DNA from: Alphaproteobacteria bacterium | GTDB lineage: Bacteria; Pseudomonadota; Alphaproteobacteria; Sphingomonadales; Sphingomonadaceae | Assembly: GCA_019232625.1 (NCBI GenBank) | Contig: JAFANP010000006.1 | Span: 62,001-126,000, forward strand | Direction of reading: 5' to 3' | DNA: 64,000 bases | In this document: in pieces, positions 25,202-33,784 of the stretch | How positions within the stretch are numbered: position 1 is the stretch's first letter | How the letters are laid out: each line of letters opens with the position of its first letter | Made by a program: the position numbers and the translations under genes | The notes under the pieces: model-generated | The model's database searches: none | Seen by the model: only the letters and a program-made list of their open reading frames with translations | Told to the model about the DNA's origin: nothing

Positions 25202-26377
25202 ATGAAAGCTCTAGTCTGGCACGGAAAGGAGGACGTCCGCTTCGACACGGTGTCCGACCCCGAGATCGACCATCCCCGCGACGCGATCATCAAGGTGACG
25301 AGCTGCGCGATCTGCGGCTCGGACCTCCACCTGTTCCACAACCTCATTCCCGCGATGCTGCCCGGGGACATACTCGGGCACGAGACGATGGGGGAGGTGG
25401 TCGAGGTCGGCAGCGCCGCCCGGGGCACGCTCAAGGTCGGCGACCGGGTCGTCATCCCCTTCACCATCCAGTGCGGCGAGTGCGACCAATGCCGTCGCGG
25501 CAATTTCTCGGTGTGCCAGCGGACGAACCGGAAGGGCGAGCTCGGCGACAAGGCCTTCGGCCACCGGACGGCGGGCCTGTTCGGCTACACGCACCTTACC
25601 GGCGGTTATCCGGGCGGCCAGGCGGAATATCTGCGGGTGCCCTTCGCCGACACGACCCACATCAAGGTGCCGGACGGCATCGACGACGAGAAGCTCCTCT
25701 TCCTATCCGACATCCTGCCGACCGGCTGGCAAGCCGCGGTGCAGGCCGACATCCAGCCGGGCGACACTGTGGCGGTCTGGGGCTGCGGACCGGTCGGGCA
25801 GATGACGATCCGCTCCGCGATCCTGCTCGGCGCCGAGCAGGTGATCGCGATCGACTGCCTGCCCGAGCGGCTGTCGATGGCCGCGGCGGCCGGCGCCATC
25901 ACCCTCAATTTCGAGGAGGAGAGCGTCCTCGACCGGCTCAACGAGCTGACCGGCGGCGAGGGGCCGCACAAATGCATCGACGCGGTCGGCTCCGAAAGCC
26001 ACGTCAGCCTCGGCCAGCCTGACACCCTGCTCGACCGCGCCAAGCAGATGCTGATGGCGGAGAGCGACCGCCCGCACGTTCTGCGCGAGATGATCTACGC
26101 GTGCCGGCCGGCGGGCGTGATTTCGATCATCGGCGTCTATACCGGCCTCGTCGACAAGATCCCGATGGGCCAGGCGATGAACAAGGGGCTGACCTTCCGC
26201 ATGGCGCAGGCCCACGTGCCCCGCTGGACCGACGACCTGCTGCGCCGGATCGAGGACGACCAGATCGATCCGTCCTTCGTCGTCACCCACAAGGTCGACC
26301 TGTCCGAAGGACCCGAGATGTACCGGACGTTCCGCGACAAGGCGGACAGCTGCATCAAGGTCATGCTCCAGCCCTGA
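25202..26377 (+). CDS. Zinc-dependent alcohol dehydrogenase (MDR family)
   Basis: A 391-residue NAD(P)-dependent medium-chain dehydrogenase, cytoplasmic. ATG 25202 has AAGGAG 6 bases upstream. Catalytic zinc ligands lie in [13 protein letters not shown] and GHETMGEV; structural zinc is bound by the four Cys of [15 protein letters not shown]; the nucleotide site is [10 protein letters not shown]. The sequence is of the formaldehyde/threonine-dehydrogenase-like branch often found in stress-induced sets; substrate unknown. It is divergent from the PAS/LuxR gene and leads a co-directional group with the next genes. Confidence 0.9.
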   Translation: MKALVWHGKEDVRFDTVSDPEIDHPRDAIIKVTSCAICGSDLHLFHNLIPAMLPGDILGHETMGEVVEVGSAARGTLKVGDRVVIPFTIQCGECDQCRRGNFSVCQRTNRKGELGDKAFGHRTAGLFGYTHLTGGYPGGQAEYLRVPFADTTHIKVPDGIDDEKLLFLSDILPTGWQAAVQADIQPGDTVAVWGCGPVGQMTIRSAILLGAEQVIAIDCLPERLSMAAAAGAITLNFEEESVLDRLNELTGGEGPHKCIDAVGSESHVSLGQPDTLLDRAKQMLMAESDRPHVLREMIYACRPAGVISIIGVYTGLVDKIPMGQAMNKGLTFRMAQAHVPRWTDDLLRRIEDDQIDPSFVVTHKVDLSEGPEMYRTFRDKADSCIKVMLQP

Positions 26378-26397
26378 AAATCCCAAGAGGAATTCCC

Positions 26398-26985
26398 ATG
26401 CCACTCACCAACGCCACGAAAATCGCCCGTTCCGAAGGAGATCCCCGGATCGAGCGCAAAGGCCCAAGCTCGCTTACCGGCCCGGACCGGCTGGCGCGGG
26501 CGCTCGGCTGGTTCTCGATCGGCCTCGGCGTCGCCGAGCTGGTCGCGCCCGGCCGGATCGCGCGCGCGCTCGGGCTCGACGACAAGGAGGGCCTGATCCG
26601 GGCCTATGGCGCCCGCGAGCTGGCGAGCGCGGTGCCGACGCTTTCGGTGGACAAGCCGGTCGGCCTCGCCTCCCGCATCGCGGGAGACGCGCTCGATCTC
26701 GGCACCCTCGGCCTCGCGCTCGGTCGTGACAATCCGAAGCGGGGCAATGCCGCTGCCGCGACCGCGCTCGTCGTCGGCATCACCCTGCTCGACCTCTTCG
26801 CCTACGCGGGCGTCAAGGCGGCGCACAGCCGCGAGCCGGGCGCGGGGCGCGACTATTCGGACCGGGGCGGCCTCCCCCGCGGCCCGCAGGCCTCGCGCGG
26901 CCTCGCTCGCCGGGACTTCGACATACCCTCGGACTATCGGGCCGAAGGCAGGGTCGCGGACGCGCTTCCCGAGCTGGTCGCCTAA
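26398..26985 (+). CDS. Small membrane protein (cyclase/dehydrase-associated type)
   Basis: A 195-residue protein with AAGAGGAATTCCC before ATG 26398. Two hydrophobic stretches are visible (ALGWFSIGLGVAELVAPG and TALVVGITLLDLFAYAGV), separated by a conserved-looking loop GARELASAVPTL. The C-terminal 50 residues are polar. It resembles the membrane segment found with SRPBCC 'cyclase/dehydrase' proteins, but that catalytic domain is absent. Function unknown. It starts 20 bases after the alcohol dehydrogenase gene, so it is probably co-transcribed. Confidence 0.75.
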   Translation: MPLTNATKIARSEGDPRIERKGPSSLTGPDRLARALGWFSIGLGVAELVAPGRIARALGLDDKEGLIRAYGARELASAVPTLSVDKPVGLASRIAGDALDLGTLGLALGRDNPKRGNAAAATALVVGITLLDLFAYAGVKAAHSREPGAGRDYSDRGGLPRGPQASRGLARRDFDIPSDYRAEGRVADALPELVA

Positions 26986-27029
26986 TGCGACCGACCCGAC
27001 CAATCGACCCCAGAGCGAAAGATGACGTC

Positions 27030-27776
27030 ATGGACCGAACGGGCAATATCCTCATCGTCGTAACCAACGTCGACCAATATGATCGAGTGGGATTCAGGAC
27101 CGGGCTCTGGCTCGGCGAGCTCACGCACTTCTGGGACGCGGTCGAGGAGCAAGGCTTCCGGAGCGAGATCGCGAGCCCGTCCGGCGGCTGGGTGCCTCTC
27201 GATCCCCAGGGGCTGATGATGCCCGAAATGGGTCATAACAGCCGGCTCGGCGGCGACGTCACCGACCATTATCGGGACCGGGCGTTCATGGATCGCCTCA
27301 ACCGCACCCTGAAGCTCGCTGAGGTCAGCGCCGCCGACTATGACGCGATCTACCTCGCCGGCGGCCACGGGACGATGTGGGACTTTCGCTCGCCGGAGCT
27401 CGGCCGTCTTTTGGCGGAATTCTACGAAAGCGGAAAGATCGTGTCGGCGGTCTGCCACGGCCCGGTGGGCTTCCTCGAGGCCAAGCTCGCCGACGGAAGC
27501 TGGCTCGTCCAGGACAAGGATCTGACGGCCTTCTCCTGGGCCGAGGAAAAGGCCGACAATCGCGACGACATCGTTCCGTTCAACCTCGAGGAGGAGTTGA
27601 AGGCGCGTGGCGCGCGCTATTCGAAGGCCCTGATCCCGTTCGGCAAGCATGTCGTGGAAGACGGGCGGCTCATCACCGGGCAGAATCCGGCCAGCGCCCG
27701 CGGCGTCGGCGAGGCGGTCGCACGCGCCCTTCGGCAATCCGCGTCCCAAGCCCGCGAACCCGTCGAAGCCGCGTAG
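27030..27776 (+). CDS. DJ-1/PfpI-family protein (Hsp31/glyoxalase III-like)
   Basis: A 248-residue type-1 glutamine amidotransferase-like protein. The nucleophile elbow is AVCHGP and the acidic/His partner loop AGGHGTMWD, as in Hsp31 and related methylglyoxal-handling or deglycase-type enzymes. ATG 27030 is chosen because homologous proteins start close to ILIVVTNVD; an in-frame ATG at 26985 overlaps the stop of the previous gene and adds 15 polar residues. It sits in the stress-type group and probably protects against reactive carbonyls (inference from family and neighbours). Confidence 0.88.
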   Translation: MDRTGNILIVVTNVDQYDRVGFRTGLWLGELTHFWDAVEEQGFRSEIASPSGGWVPLDPQGLMMPEMGHNSRLGGDVTDHYRDRAFMDRLNRTLKLAEVSAADYDAIYLAGGHGTMWDFRSPELGRLLAEFYESGKIVSAVCHGPVGFLEAKLADGSWLVQDKDLTAFSWAEEKADNRDDIVPFNLEEELKARGARYSKALIPFGKHVVEDGRLITGQNPASARGVGEAVARALRQSASQAREPVEAA

Positions 27777-27850
27777 GCGCCCGTGCTGCCCGAGCCCCGC
27801 GGACCCGCACCAGAAAGCCGTCGGACGGGCGGCCCGGCCGAGGACGGAGC

Positions 27851-28954
27851 GTGACCTTGGAACAGATTATCGGGGCGGGGCTGATGCTGCTCTTCCTCGC
27901 CGACATCTTCCTGACGGTGCTCTACGCGCGCGCCGGGACCGGGCTGCTCGCGCCGCGATGGAACCGGCTCATGTGGGCTTTGCTCAAGGCACTTTCCGGG
28001 CTTTTCGGCCGACGGCGCGGCTCGATGCTCTCCCTTGCCGGCCCGCTGATCGTGATCCTGCTCATCCTGTTCTGGACATTCGGGCTGATCGTCGGGGCGG
28101 CGCTCGTCATCCGGCCCGAGCTGGGCGCCGCCATCCGGCCGAGCAACGGCGACACGCCGAGGGATTTCGTGACTGCGCTGCTTGTCGCCGGGAACAGCCT
28201 CTCGATCGCGGGCGCCGGCGATTATTCCCCGCACACGGCCGGCACGCGCACCCTCTTCCTCCTCAACTCGGTGGTCGGGACTTCGGTGCTGTCGCTGGTG
28301 CTGAGCTACTTGGTCCAGGTCTATTCGGGGCTGCGCGAGCGCAACGCCCTCGCGCTCACCATCGACCTGATGACCGGCGGCACCGGCGACGCGGCCGAGA
28401 TGCTGGCCAGGCTCGGCCCCGACGGGGACTTCAGCGACGCCACGACCGAGCTCGGCAATCTCGTACGGCCGCTCGCCCAGACCAAGGAGGCGCATCATTT
28501 CTATCCGCTGCTGTTCTACTTCCGATTCAAGGAGCCGATCTACGCCGTCTCGCGGTTCACCTTCATCCTGCTCGACGTCGTGACGCTGATCGACACCACG
28601 CTCGACCGGCACGAACACAAGACGCTCCAACGCTCGGCGCCGGTCGAATCGCTGCGCCGCTGCGCCGTGATGCTGCTCGAGACGCTGGACCGGAACTTCC
28701 CGACCAGGGACGGGCCGCGGGCCGGGTCCACCGCCCGAAGCGAGGAGAGCTATGCCCTCGCCGTGGCGACGCTGAGGCGCGCCGGCGTGGAGGTAAGGCC
28801 CGATCCCGTGAGCTATGCCCGCCAGCGCGGACGGTGGGAACCGCTCATCCTGCGCGTCGCGCCGACATTGGGCTATGGAACGGACGAGATCGAGCCCCGC
28901 CGGCGGCGCGGGCGCCCGGCCGGCGCGGGGGCCGAACATGCCACCGCAAGCTGA
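27851..28954 (+). CDS. Potassium-channel-like membrane protein with altered filter
   Basis: A 367-residue protein starting at GTG 27851 (GGACGGAGC upstream). Hydrophobic segments lie near 3-25, 55-80 and 118-145, followed by a soluble C-terminal half. The pore-loop position reads NSLSIAGAGDYSPHT. This aligns with the TVGYGDxxP selectivity filter of two-TM ion channels, but with GAGD in place of GYGD. It may be an ion channel with changed selectivity or a non-conducting relative. It follows the DJ-1 gene by 74 bases in the same direction. Confidence 0.75.
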   Translation: MTLEQIIGAGLMLLFLADIFLTVLYARAGTGLLAPRWNRLMWALLKALSGLFGRRRGSMLSLAGPLIVILLILFWTFGLIVGAALVIRPELGAAIRPSNGDTPRDFVTALLVAGNSLSIAGAGDYSPHTAGTRTLFLLNSVVGTSVLSLVLSYLVQVYSGLRERNALALTIDLMTGGTGDAAEMLARLGPDGDFSDATTELGNLVRPLAQTKEAHHFYPLLFYFRFKEPIYAVSRFTFILLDVVTLIDTTLDRHEHKTLQRSAPVESLRRCAVMLLETLDRNFPTRDGPRAGSTARSEESYALAVATLRRAGVEVRPDPVSYARQRGRWEPLILRVAPTLGYGTDEIEPRRRRGRPAGAGAEHATAS

Positions 28955-29032
28955 AAGGAAAGGCCGGGAGCCGCCCGGTCCACGTCGGGAAGCGCCGGTC
29001 GCCCCGCCCGCGAGCCGCAGGGGCGTGACGGC

Positions 29033-29227
29033 ATGATGAGGTCGCGCGAGGATCGCCGCTATTTCCAGGAACGCGCCGAGCAGGAGCTCCGGCGCGCGGA
29101 GCTGGCCGACCATCCCGACGCGGCGCGCGCGCATTCGCTCCTCGCGGGCTATTATCTCGACCTGGTCCACAGCTGCGCCGAGGCGCCGCCCGCCCGCATT
29201 CTTCGCGCCCGCGGCAACCAGGATTAG
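29033..29227 (+). CDS. Small helical protein (sphingomonad type)
   Basis: A 64-residue soluble, strongly helical, charged protein (EDRRYFQERAEQELRRAELA). ATG 29033 or 29036 is possible; GGGGCGTGACGGC lies before it. Its pattern (Y-x-x-E-R-A-x-x-E-L, then AAR-AH-x-LLAGYY) recurs in the 74-residue protein at 53016-53240 and suggests a small family. Function unknown. Confidence 0.6.
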   Translation: MMRSREDRRYFQERAEQELRRAELADHPDAARAHSLLAGYYLDLVHSCAEAPPARILRARGNQD

Positions 29228-29274
29228 CCCCGGCGCCTGCTCTTCCGCCCTCCGCCGGAAATAGGGCTAGACTT

Positions 29275-29292
29275 TGTTCGTTCGAACGAACA
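29275..29292. promoter_or_regulatory. 18-bp perfect palindrome, predicted TetR operator
   Basis: TGTTCGTTCGAACGAACA is a perfect 18-bp palindrome ending 10 bases before the start codon of the TetR-type gene that opens the efflux operon. Size, symmetry and position fit an autoregulatory operator. Confidence 0.75.
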
Positions 29293-29302
29293 CAAATGCG
29301 AG

Positions 29303-29923
29303 ATGATTTCGCTTCGGCTTCTGGACGTCGCCATCGACCGCTTCGGCCGGCATGGGTTCGAGGGCGCGAGCACGCGCGACATCGCCCGCGCTTCGGGGAC
29401 GGCGATGTCCTCCATCACCTACCATTTCGGCGGCAAGGAGGGACTCTACCTCGCGGCGGCCGAGCATATCGGCAAGGCGATCTCGGAGCGGCAGGCGGCG
29501 CCGCTTGCGGCGGCCCGCGCCGCGGCCGAGGGCCCGCGTCGAGCGGCCGTCGAGGCCCTGTTGGCCGTCATCGACGGTTTCGCGCAGATGATGCTCGCCG
29601 ACGAATCGGCGCCCTGGGCCCGCTTCATCATGCGCGAGCAGCAGGCGCCGACCCAGGCGTTCGAGCGGCTGTGGTCGGGCGCGATGCGGCCGATCGCGGA
29701 GACCTGCGTCCGGCTCGTTGCGCGGGCGCGGCCGGACCTCGACGAGCGGGAGGCGCGCGCCACGGCCCTGCTCCTGTTCGGGCAGGCGATGATCCTTCGC
29801 GCCGGACGCGCCTCCGCCTGCCGGCTGCTCGGCCTCGAGGCGCTCGACGCGGAGGCCGCCACCCTGCTTCGCGCCCGCATTCGCGCCAACGCCCTTTGCA
29901 TCCTTTCGGAGACGCCGCGATGA
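29303..29923 (+). CDS. cecR: TetR-family regulator of the efflux operon (CecR-like)
   Basis: A 206-residue repressor with an N-terminal helix-turn-helix (GFEGASTRDIARASGTAMSS, then ITYHFGGKEGLY) and a CecR/DUF1956-type C-terminal domain (RFIMREQQAPTQAFERLW). It heads an operon with the same gene order as E. coli cecR-ybhGFSR, in which CecR represses the exporter. ATG 29303 leaves a short N-terminus; another ATG at 29296 is out of frame. The palindrome at 29275-29292 is its likely binding site. Its stop overlaps the next ATG as ATGA. Confidence 0.85.
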   Translation: MISLRLLDVAIDRFGRHGFEGASTRDIARASGTAMSSITYHFGGKEGLYLAAAEHIGKAISERQAAPLAAARAAAEGPRRAAVEALLAVIDGFAQMMLADESAPWARFIMREQQAPTQAFERLWSGAMRPIAETCVRLVARARPDLDEREARATALLLFGQAMILRAGRASACRLLGLEALDAEAATLLRARIRANALCILSETPR

Positions 29924-30927
29924 ACCGCCGCCGACTGATCCCGGTCCTGCTCCTGGTCGCTCTGGTCGCGGCGGCGCTCGCCACCCGCGGGTTCGGCCTC
30001 TTGGGTACCAAGCAGGAGGGGCCGTTCACGCTCCACGGCAACGTCGACATACGCGAGGTCGATCTCGCCTTCCGAGTCCCGGGACGGATCGCCAGCATCG
30101 CGGTCGACGAGGGGCAGAAGGTGAAGGCGGGGCAAGAGCTGGCGGTGCTCGACGCCGCGACGATCGAGGCCCGGATCGGGGAAGCCTCCGCCCGGGTCGA
30201 GCAGGCGCGGGCGCAGCTCCTCAAGGCCGAGCGCGGCAGCCGCCCGCAGGAGATCGGCCAGGCCCGAGCGAGGACTACGGCCGCCGCGGCCGCCTTGCGC
30301 GCGGCGGAGCAGCAATATCGCCGCCGCGCGCCCCTGGTCGCTCCGGGGGCGATCAGCCGGGCGGTCTGGGATCAGACGGTGGCGGAGCGCGCCCGCGCCC
30401 GCGCCCAGCTCGCCGAGGCCGAGCAGGGGCTGAGCCTGGCGCGCGCCGGCAACCGCCCCGAGGACATCGCCGCCGCCGGCGCCGAGCTGCGCGCCGCCGA
30501 GGCTGCCCGCAACAGCGCCTCCACCGACCTTGCCGACACCCGCCTCGCGGCGCCCGTCGACGCTGTCGTCGCGACCCGGGCTCAGGAGCCGGGCGCCATC
30601 GTGCAGGGCGGACAGACGGTGCTGACCCTGGCGATCAACCGGCCGCTGCGCGTCCGCGCCTATGTCTCGGAGCCCGATCTGTCGCGGATCGGCCCGGGCA
30701 TGGCGGTCGAGGTCAATGCGGACGGCAATCCTCGCACCTATCGCGGCACCGTCGGCTGGATCTCCCCCAAGGCCGAGTTCACGCCGCGGTCCGTCGAGAC
30801 CGAGAATTTGCGCACCGACCTCGTCTACCGGGTCAGGATCATCGTCGACAGGCCCGACGACGCGCTTCGTCAGGGGCAGCCGGTCACCATACGCATCCCC
30901 GCCGCGCGTCCCGCGCACAGGGATTGA
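29920..30927 (+). CDS. ybhG: HlyD-family periplasmic adaptor (YbhG-like)
   Basis: A 335-residue membrane-fusion protein linking an inner-membrane ABC exporter to a TolC-type channel. One N-terminal membrane segment (residues 6-24) is followed by a lipoyl half (VDLAFRVPGRIASIAVDEGQ), a long alpha-hairpin coiled coil of Ala/Arg/Glu-rich heptads (about 80-200), the second lipoyl half (LAAPVDAVVATRAQEPGAIV) and a beta-barrel domain. ATGA overlap with the TetR gene behind and a 4-base overlap with the ATPase gene ahead. Confidence 0.9.
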   Translation: MNRRRLIPVLLLVALVAAALATRGFGLLGTKQEGPFTLHGNVDIREVDLAFRVPGRIASIAVDEGQKVKAGQELAVLDAATIEARIGEASARVEQARAQLLKAERGSRPQEIGQARARTTAAAAALRAAEQQYRRRAPLVAPGAISRAVWDQTVAERARARAQLAEAEQGLSLARAGNRPEDIAAAGAELRAAEAARNSASTDLADTRLAAPVDAVVATRAQEPGAIVQGGQTVLTLAINRPLRVRAYVSEPDLSRIGPGMAVEVNADGNPRTYRGTVGWISPKAEFTPRSVETENLRTDLVYRVRIIVDRPDDALRQGQPVTIRIPAARPAHRD

Positions 30928-32648
30928 GCGGCGTGGCCGAGCCGGTCGCCCGCGCCGAGGCCATCCTCAAGCGGTTCGGCGCCGACGCGCCCGCGCTCGA
31001 CGGCGTCTCCCTCTCGGTGGCGCCGGGCGAGGTGACCGGCCTCGTCGGGCCGGACGGTGCGGGCAAGACCACCCTCATCCGCATCCTGGCCGGGCTGATG
31101 AGCCCGCAGGCCGGCACCGTCGCAGTGCTCGGCCGCCCGCCCGGGGACGCGCGCGATTCGATCGGCTACATGCCGCAACGCTTCGGCCTCTACGAGGATC
31201 TGACCGTCCTCGAGAACCTCAATCTCTACGGCGAGCTGCGCGGGCTTCCCGCAAGCGAGCGCGCGGCGGCGTTCAGGCGCCTGCTCGAGTTCACCGACCT
31301 CTCCCGCTTCGAGGCGCGGCTCGCCGGCAAGCTGTCGGGCGGGATGAAGCAGAAGCTCGGCCTCGCCTGTGCGCTGGTGAGGACTCCCAAGCTCCTGTTG
31401 CTCGATGAACCGGGGGTCGGGGTCGATCCGATCAGCCGCCGGGAATTGTGGGCCATGGTCGGCGACCTCAAGGCGGAGGGGATCGGCGTGCTCTGGTCCA
31501 CCGCCTATCTGGACGAGGCGGAGAAGTGCGACACCGTCTACCTACTCAATCAAGGCAAGCTCCTGTTCGAGGGGGCGCCCGGCGCGCTCACCGCCCGGGT
31601 CGCGGATCGGGTCGTCAGCATCTCGGGCTTCGGGGAACGGCGCCGCCGATTCCTCACCGAGGCGCTCGATTCGCCCGCGATCCTGGACGGCACGATCCAG
31701 GGCCGGAGCGTTCGCCTGCTGCTGCGTCCGGACGCCCGCTTCGACCCGCCGCCGAACGCCAGAGCCGAGCCGGCGGCGCCGCGCTTCGAGGACGGATTCG
31801 TGGAGATGCTCGGCGGCGGTCCCAAGGGGACGAGCCGCCTGGCGGAGCGGTACCGCACTATCCCGGAGAGCGACGCGCCGATGATCGAGGCGCGAGGCCT
31901 CACCCGGCGCTTCGGCGACTTCACCGCGGCCAAGGACATGCACTTCCAGGTGCCGCGGGGCCGCATCTTCGGCCTGCTCGGGCCCAACGGCGCGGGCAAG
32001 TCGACGACGTTCAAGATGCTCTGCGGCCTGCTCACTCCGACCAGCGGCACCGGCGCCGTCGCCGGCCACGACCTTCGCACCGCCGCCGCCGGCGCGCGTG
32101 CTTCGCTCGGCTACATGGCGCAGAAATTCTCGCTCTACGGCGATCTGTCGGTCCGCCAGAACCTCGACTTCTTCGCCGGCGCCTACGACCTGTCGCGGGC
32201 CGAAGCGGCACGCGCGATCGAGGCGGCGGTGGAGGTGCTCGACCTCGAGCATCAGCTCGGCCGCAACGCCGGCTCGCTGCCGCTCGGCTTCAAGCAGCGC
32301 CTCGCGCTCGCCTGCGCCGTGCTCCACGAGCCCCCGGTCCTGTTCCTCGACGAGCCGACGTCGGGCGTCGATCCGGTGATGCGGCGGGAGTTCTGGACCC
32401 ACATAAACGGCCTCGTCGAGAAAGGCGTCACCGTTCTCGTCACCACGCACTTCATGGACGAGGCGGAATATTGCGACGAGGTGACGCTCATCTACCGCGC
32501 CGTCCAGATCGCCACCGGCACCCCCGACGCGCTCAAGGCCAAGGCGGGCGCGCTGGCCGGGGCGGAGGACCCGACGATGGAGGACGCCTTCATCGCCCTC
32601 ATCGAGGAGCATGACCGTGAAGCCGGCACGCAGCGGGAGGCGGCATGA
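30924..32648 (+). CDS. ybhF: Tandem ABC ATPase (YbhF-like)
   Basis: A 574-residue protein with two ATPase domains in one chain. Domain 1 has Walker A GPDGAGKTT and signature LSGGMKQK; domain 2 has GPNGAGKSTT and the degenerate signature LPLGFKQR seen in YbhF. Walker B sites are LLLLDEPG and VLFLDEPT. It powers the ABC-2 exporter formed by the two permeases that follow. The start is either TTG 30924, overlapping the adaptor stop, or GTG 30933; AGGGA at 30918-30922 suits both, GTG with the better spacing. The first domain's switch His is replaced (WSTAYLDE), while the second keeps it (VTTHFMDE), so the two sites may not be equivalent. Confidence 0.9.
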   Translation: MSGVAEPVARAEAILKRFGADAPALDGVSLSVAPGEVTGLVGPDGAGKTTLIRILAGLMSPQAGTVAVLGRPPGDARDSIGYMPQRFGLYEDLTVLENLNLYGELRGLPASERAAAFRRLLEFTDLSRFEARLAGKLSGGMKQKLGLACALVRTPKLLLLDEPGVGVDPISRRELWAMVGDLKAEGIGVLWSTAYLDEAEKCDTVYLLNQGKLLFEGAPGALTARVADRVVSISGFGERRRRFLTEALDSPAILDGTIQGRSVRLLLRPDARFDPPPNARAEPAAPRFEDGFVEMLGGGPKGTSRLAERYRTIPESDAPMIEARGLTRRFGDFTAAKDMHFQVPRGRIFGLLGPNGAGKSTTFKMLCGLLTPTSGTGAVAGHDLRTAAAGARASLGYMAQKFSLYGDLSVRQNLDFFAGAYDLSRAEAARAIEAAVEVLDLEHQLGRNAGSLPLGFKQRLALACAVLHEPPVLFLDEPTSGVDPVMRREFWTHINGLVEKGVTVLVTTHFMDEAEYCDEVTLIYRAVQIATGTPDALKAKAGALAGAEDPTMEDAFIALIEEHDREAGTQREAA

Positions 32649-33784
32649 GCGCGCGCGACGCCGCCTTCGACCCGCGGCGCCTCGCCGCCCTCATCCGCAA
32701 GGAGGGAAGGCAGATCGTGCGCGACCCCTCCACCTTCCTCATCGCCTTCGTGCTGCCGCTCATCCTCCTGTTCCTGTTCGGCTACGCCGTCTCCCTCGAC
32801 ACCTCCCGCACCCGCATCGCCCTCGTCGTCGAGGACGGCAGCGCCTCCGCGCTCGGCCTCGCCGCCGCCTATCGCAACTCCCCCTATTTCGAGGTGACGA
32901 CGGTCCGGGCGATGGCACCGGTGCGCGCGCTGATGGTCGACGGCCGGGCGCGCGGCATCGTCGTCATCCCCGAGGGCTTCGGCGAGGGCGTCGAGCGCGG
33001 CCGGCCGCCGCCCATACAGATCATCACCGACGGGTCGCAGCCCAACACCGCCGGCTTCGTCGCCAATTACGCGGAAGGGGTGCGGCAGAGCTGGGCCCTC
33101 GCGGAGGGCCTCGGCCCGGCGGCGGCCGCCGCGGACCCTCCGATCGCGCTGTCGCCGCGCTTCTGGTTCAACCCCGGCCTGAGGAGCCGCTACTTCCTCG
33201 TCCCCGGCTCGATCGCCATCGTCATGACGATGATCGGCACGCTCCTGACGGCGCTCGTCGTCGCCCGCGAGTGGGAGCGGGGGACGATGGAAGCGATGAT
33301 GGCGACGCCCATCTCGATGGCCGAGTTCATCGCCTCCAAGGTGATCCCTTATTTCCTCCTCGCCCTCGCCTCGATGGGCCTGTGCACGGCGATAGCGGTC
33401 TACGTGTTCGGAGTGCCGTTCCGAGGCTCGATCCTCGCCCTCCTCGCCATCGCCTCAGCCTTCCTGATGCCCGCGCTCGGCCTCGGCCTGTTCATCTCGG
33501 CGTCGACCAAGAACCAGTTCGTCGCCAGCCAGATCGCGCTCCTCACCGCCTTTCTCCCGACCTTCCTCCTCTCCGGCTTCATCTTCGAAATCTCGTCCAT
33601 GCCGCTGCCGATCCGGCTGATCACCTACGCGGTCCCGGCGCGCTACCTCATTCCCTCGCTCCAGACGGTGTTCCTGGCCGGCGACTATTGGGGGCTCATC
33701 CTCCCCAATATCGCGACGATGGTCGGGTTCGGCTTCCTTTTCTTCTTCCTCTCCTTCCGGGCGACCCGGCGGAGCCTCGACTGA
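32645..33784 (+). CDS. ybhS: ABC-2 permease (YbhS-like)
   Basis: A 379-residue permease with one N-terminal membrane helix (LIAFVLPLILLFLFGYAVSL), a periplasmic domain of about 150 residues and five C-terminal helices beginning at VPGSIAIVMTMIGTLLTALV. AREWERGTMEAMMATPIS is the family coupling region. ATGA overlap with the ATPase gene. Confidence 0.9.
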   Translation: MSARDAAFDPRRLAALIRKEGRQIVRDPSTFLIAFVLPLILLFLFGYAVSLDTSRTRIALVVEDGSASALGLAAAYRNSPYFEVTTVRAMAPVRALMVDGRARGIVVIPEGFGEGVERGRPPPIQIITDGSQPNTAGFVANYAEGVRQSWALAEGLGPAAAAADPPIALSPRFWFNPGLRSRYFLVPGSIAIVMTMIGTLLTALVVAREWERGTMEAMMATPISMAEFIASKVIPYFLLALASMGLCTAIAVYVFGVPFRGSILALLAIASAFLMPALGLGLFISASTKNQFVASQIALLTAFLPTFLLSGFIFEISSMPLPIRLITYAVPARYLIPSLQTVFLAGDYWGLILPNIATMVGFGFLFFFLSFRATRRSLD

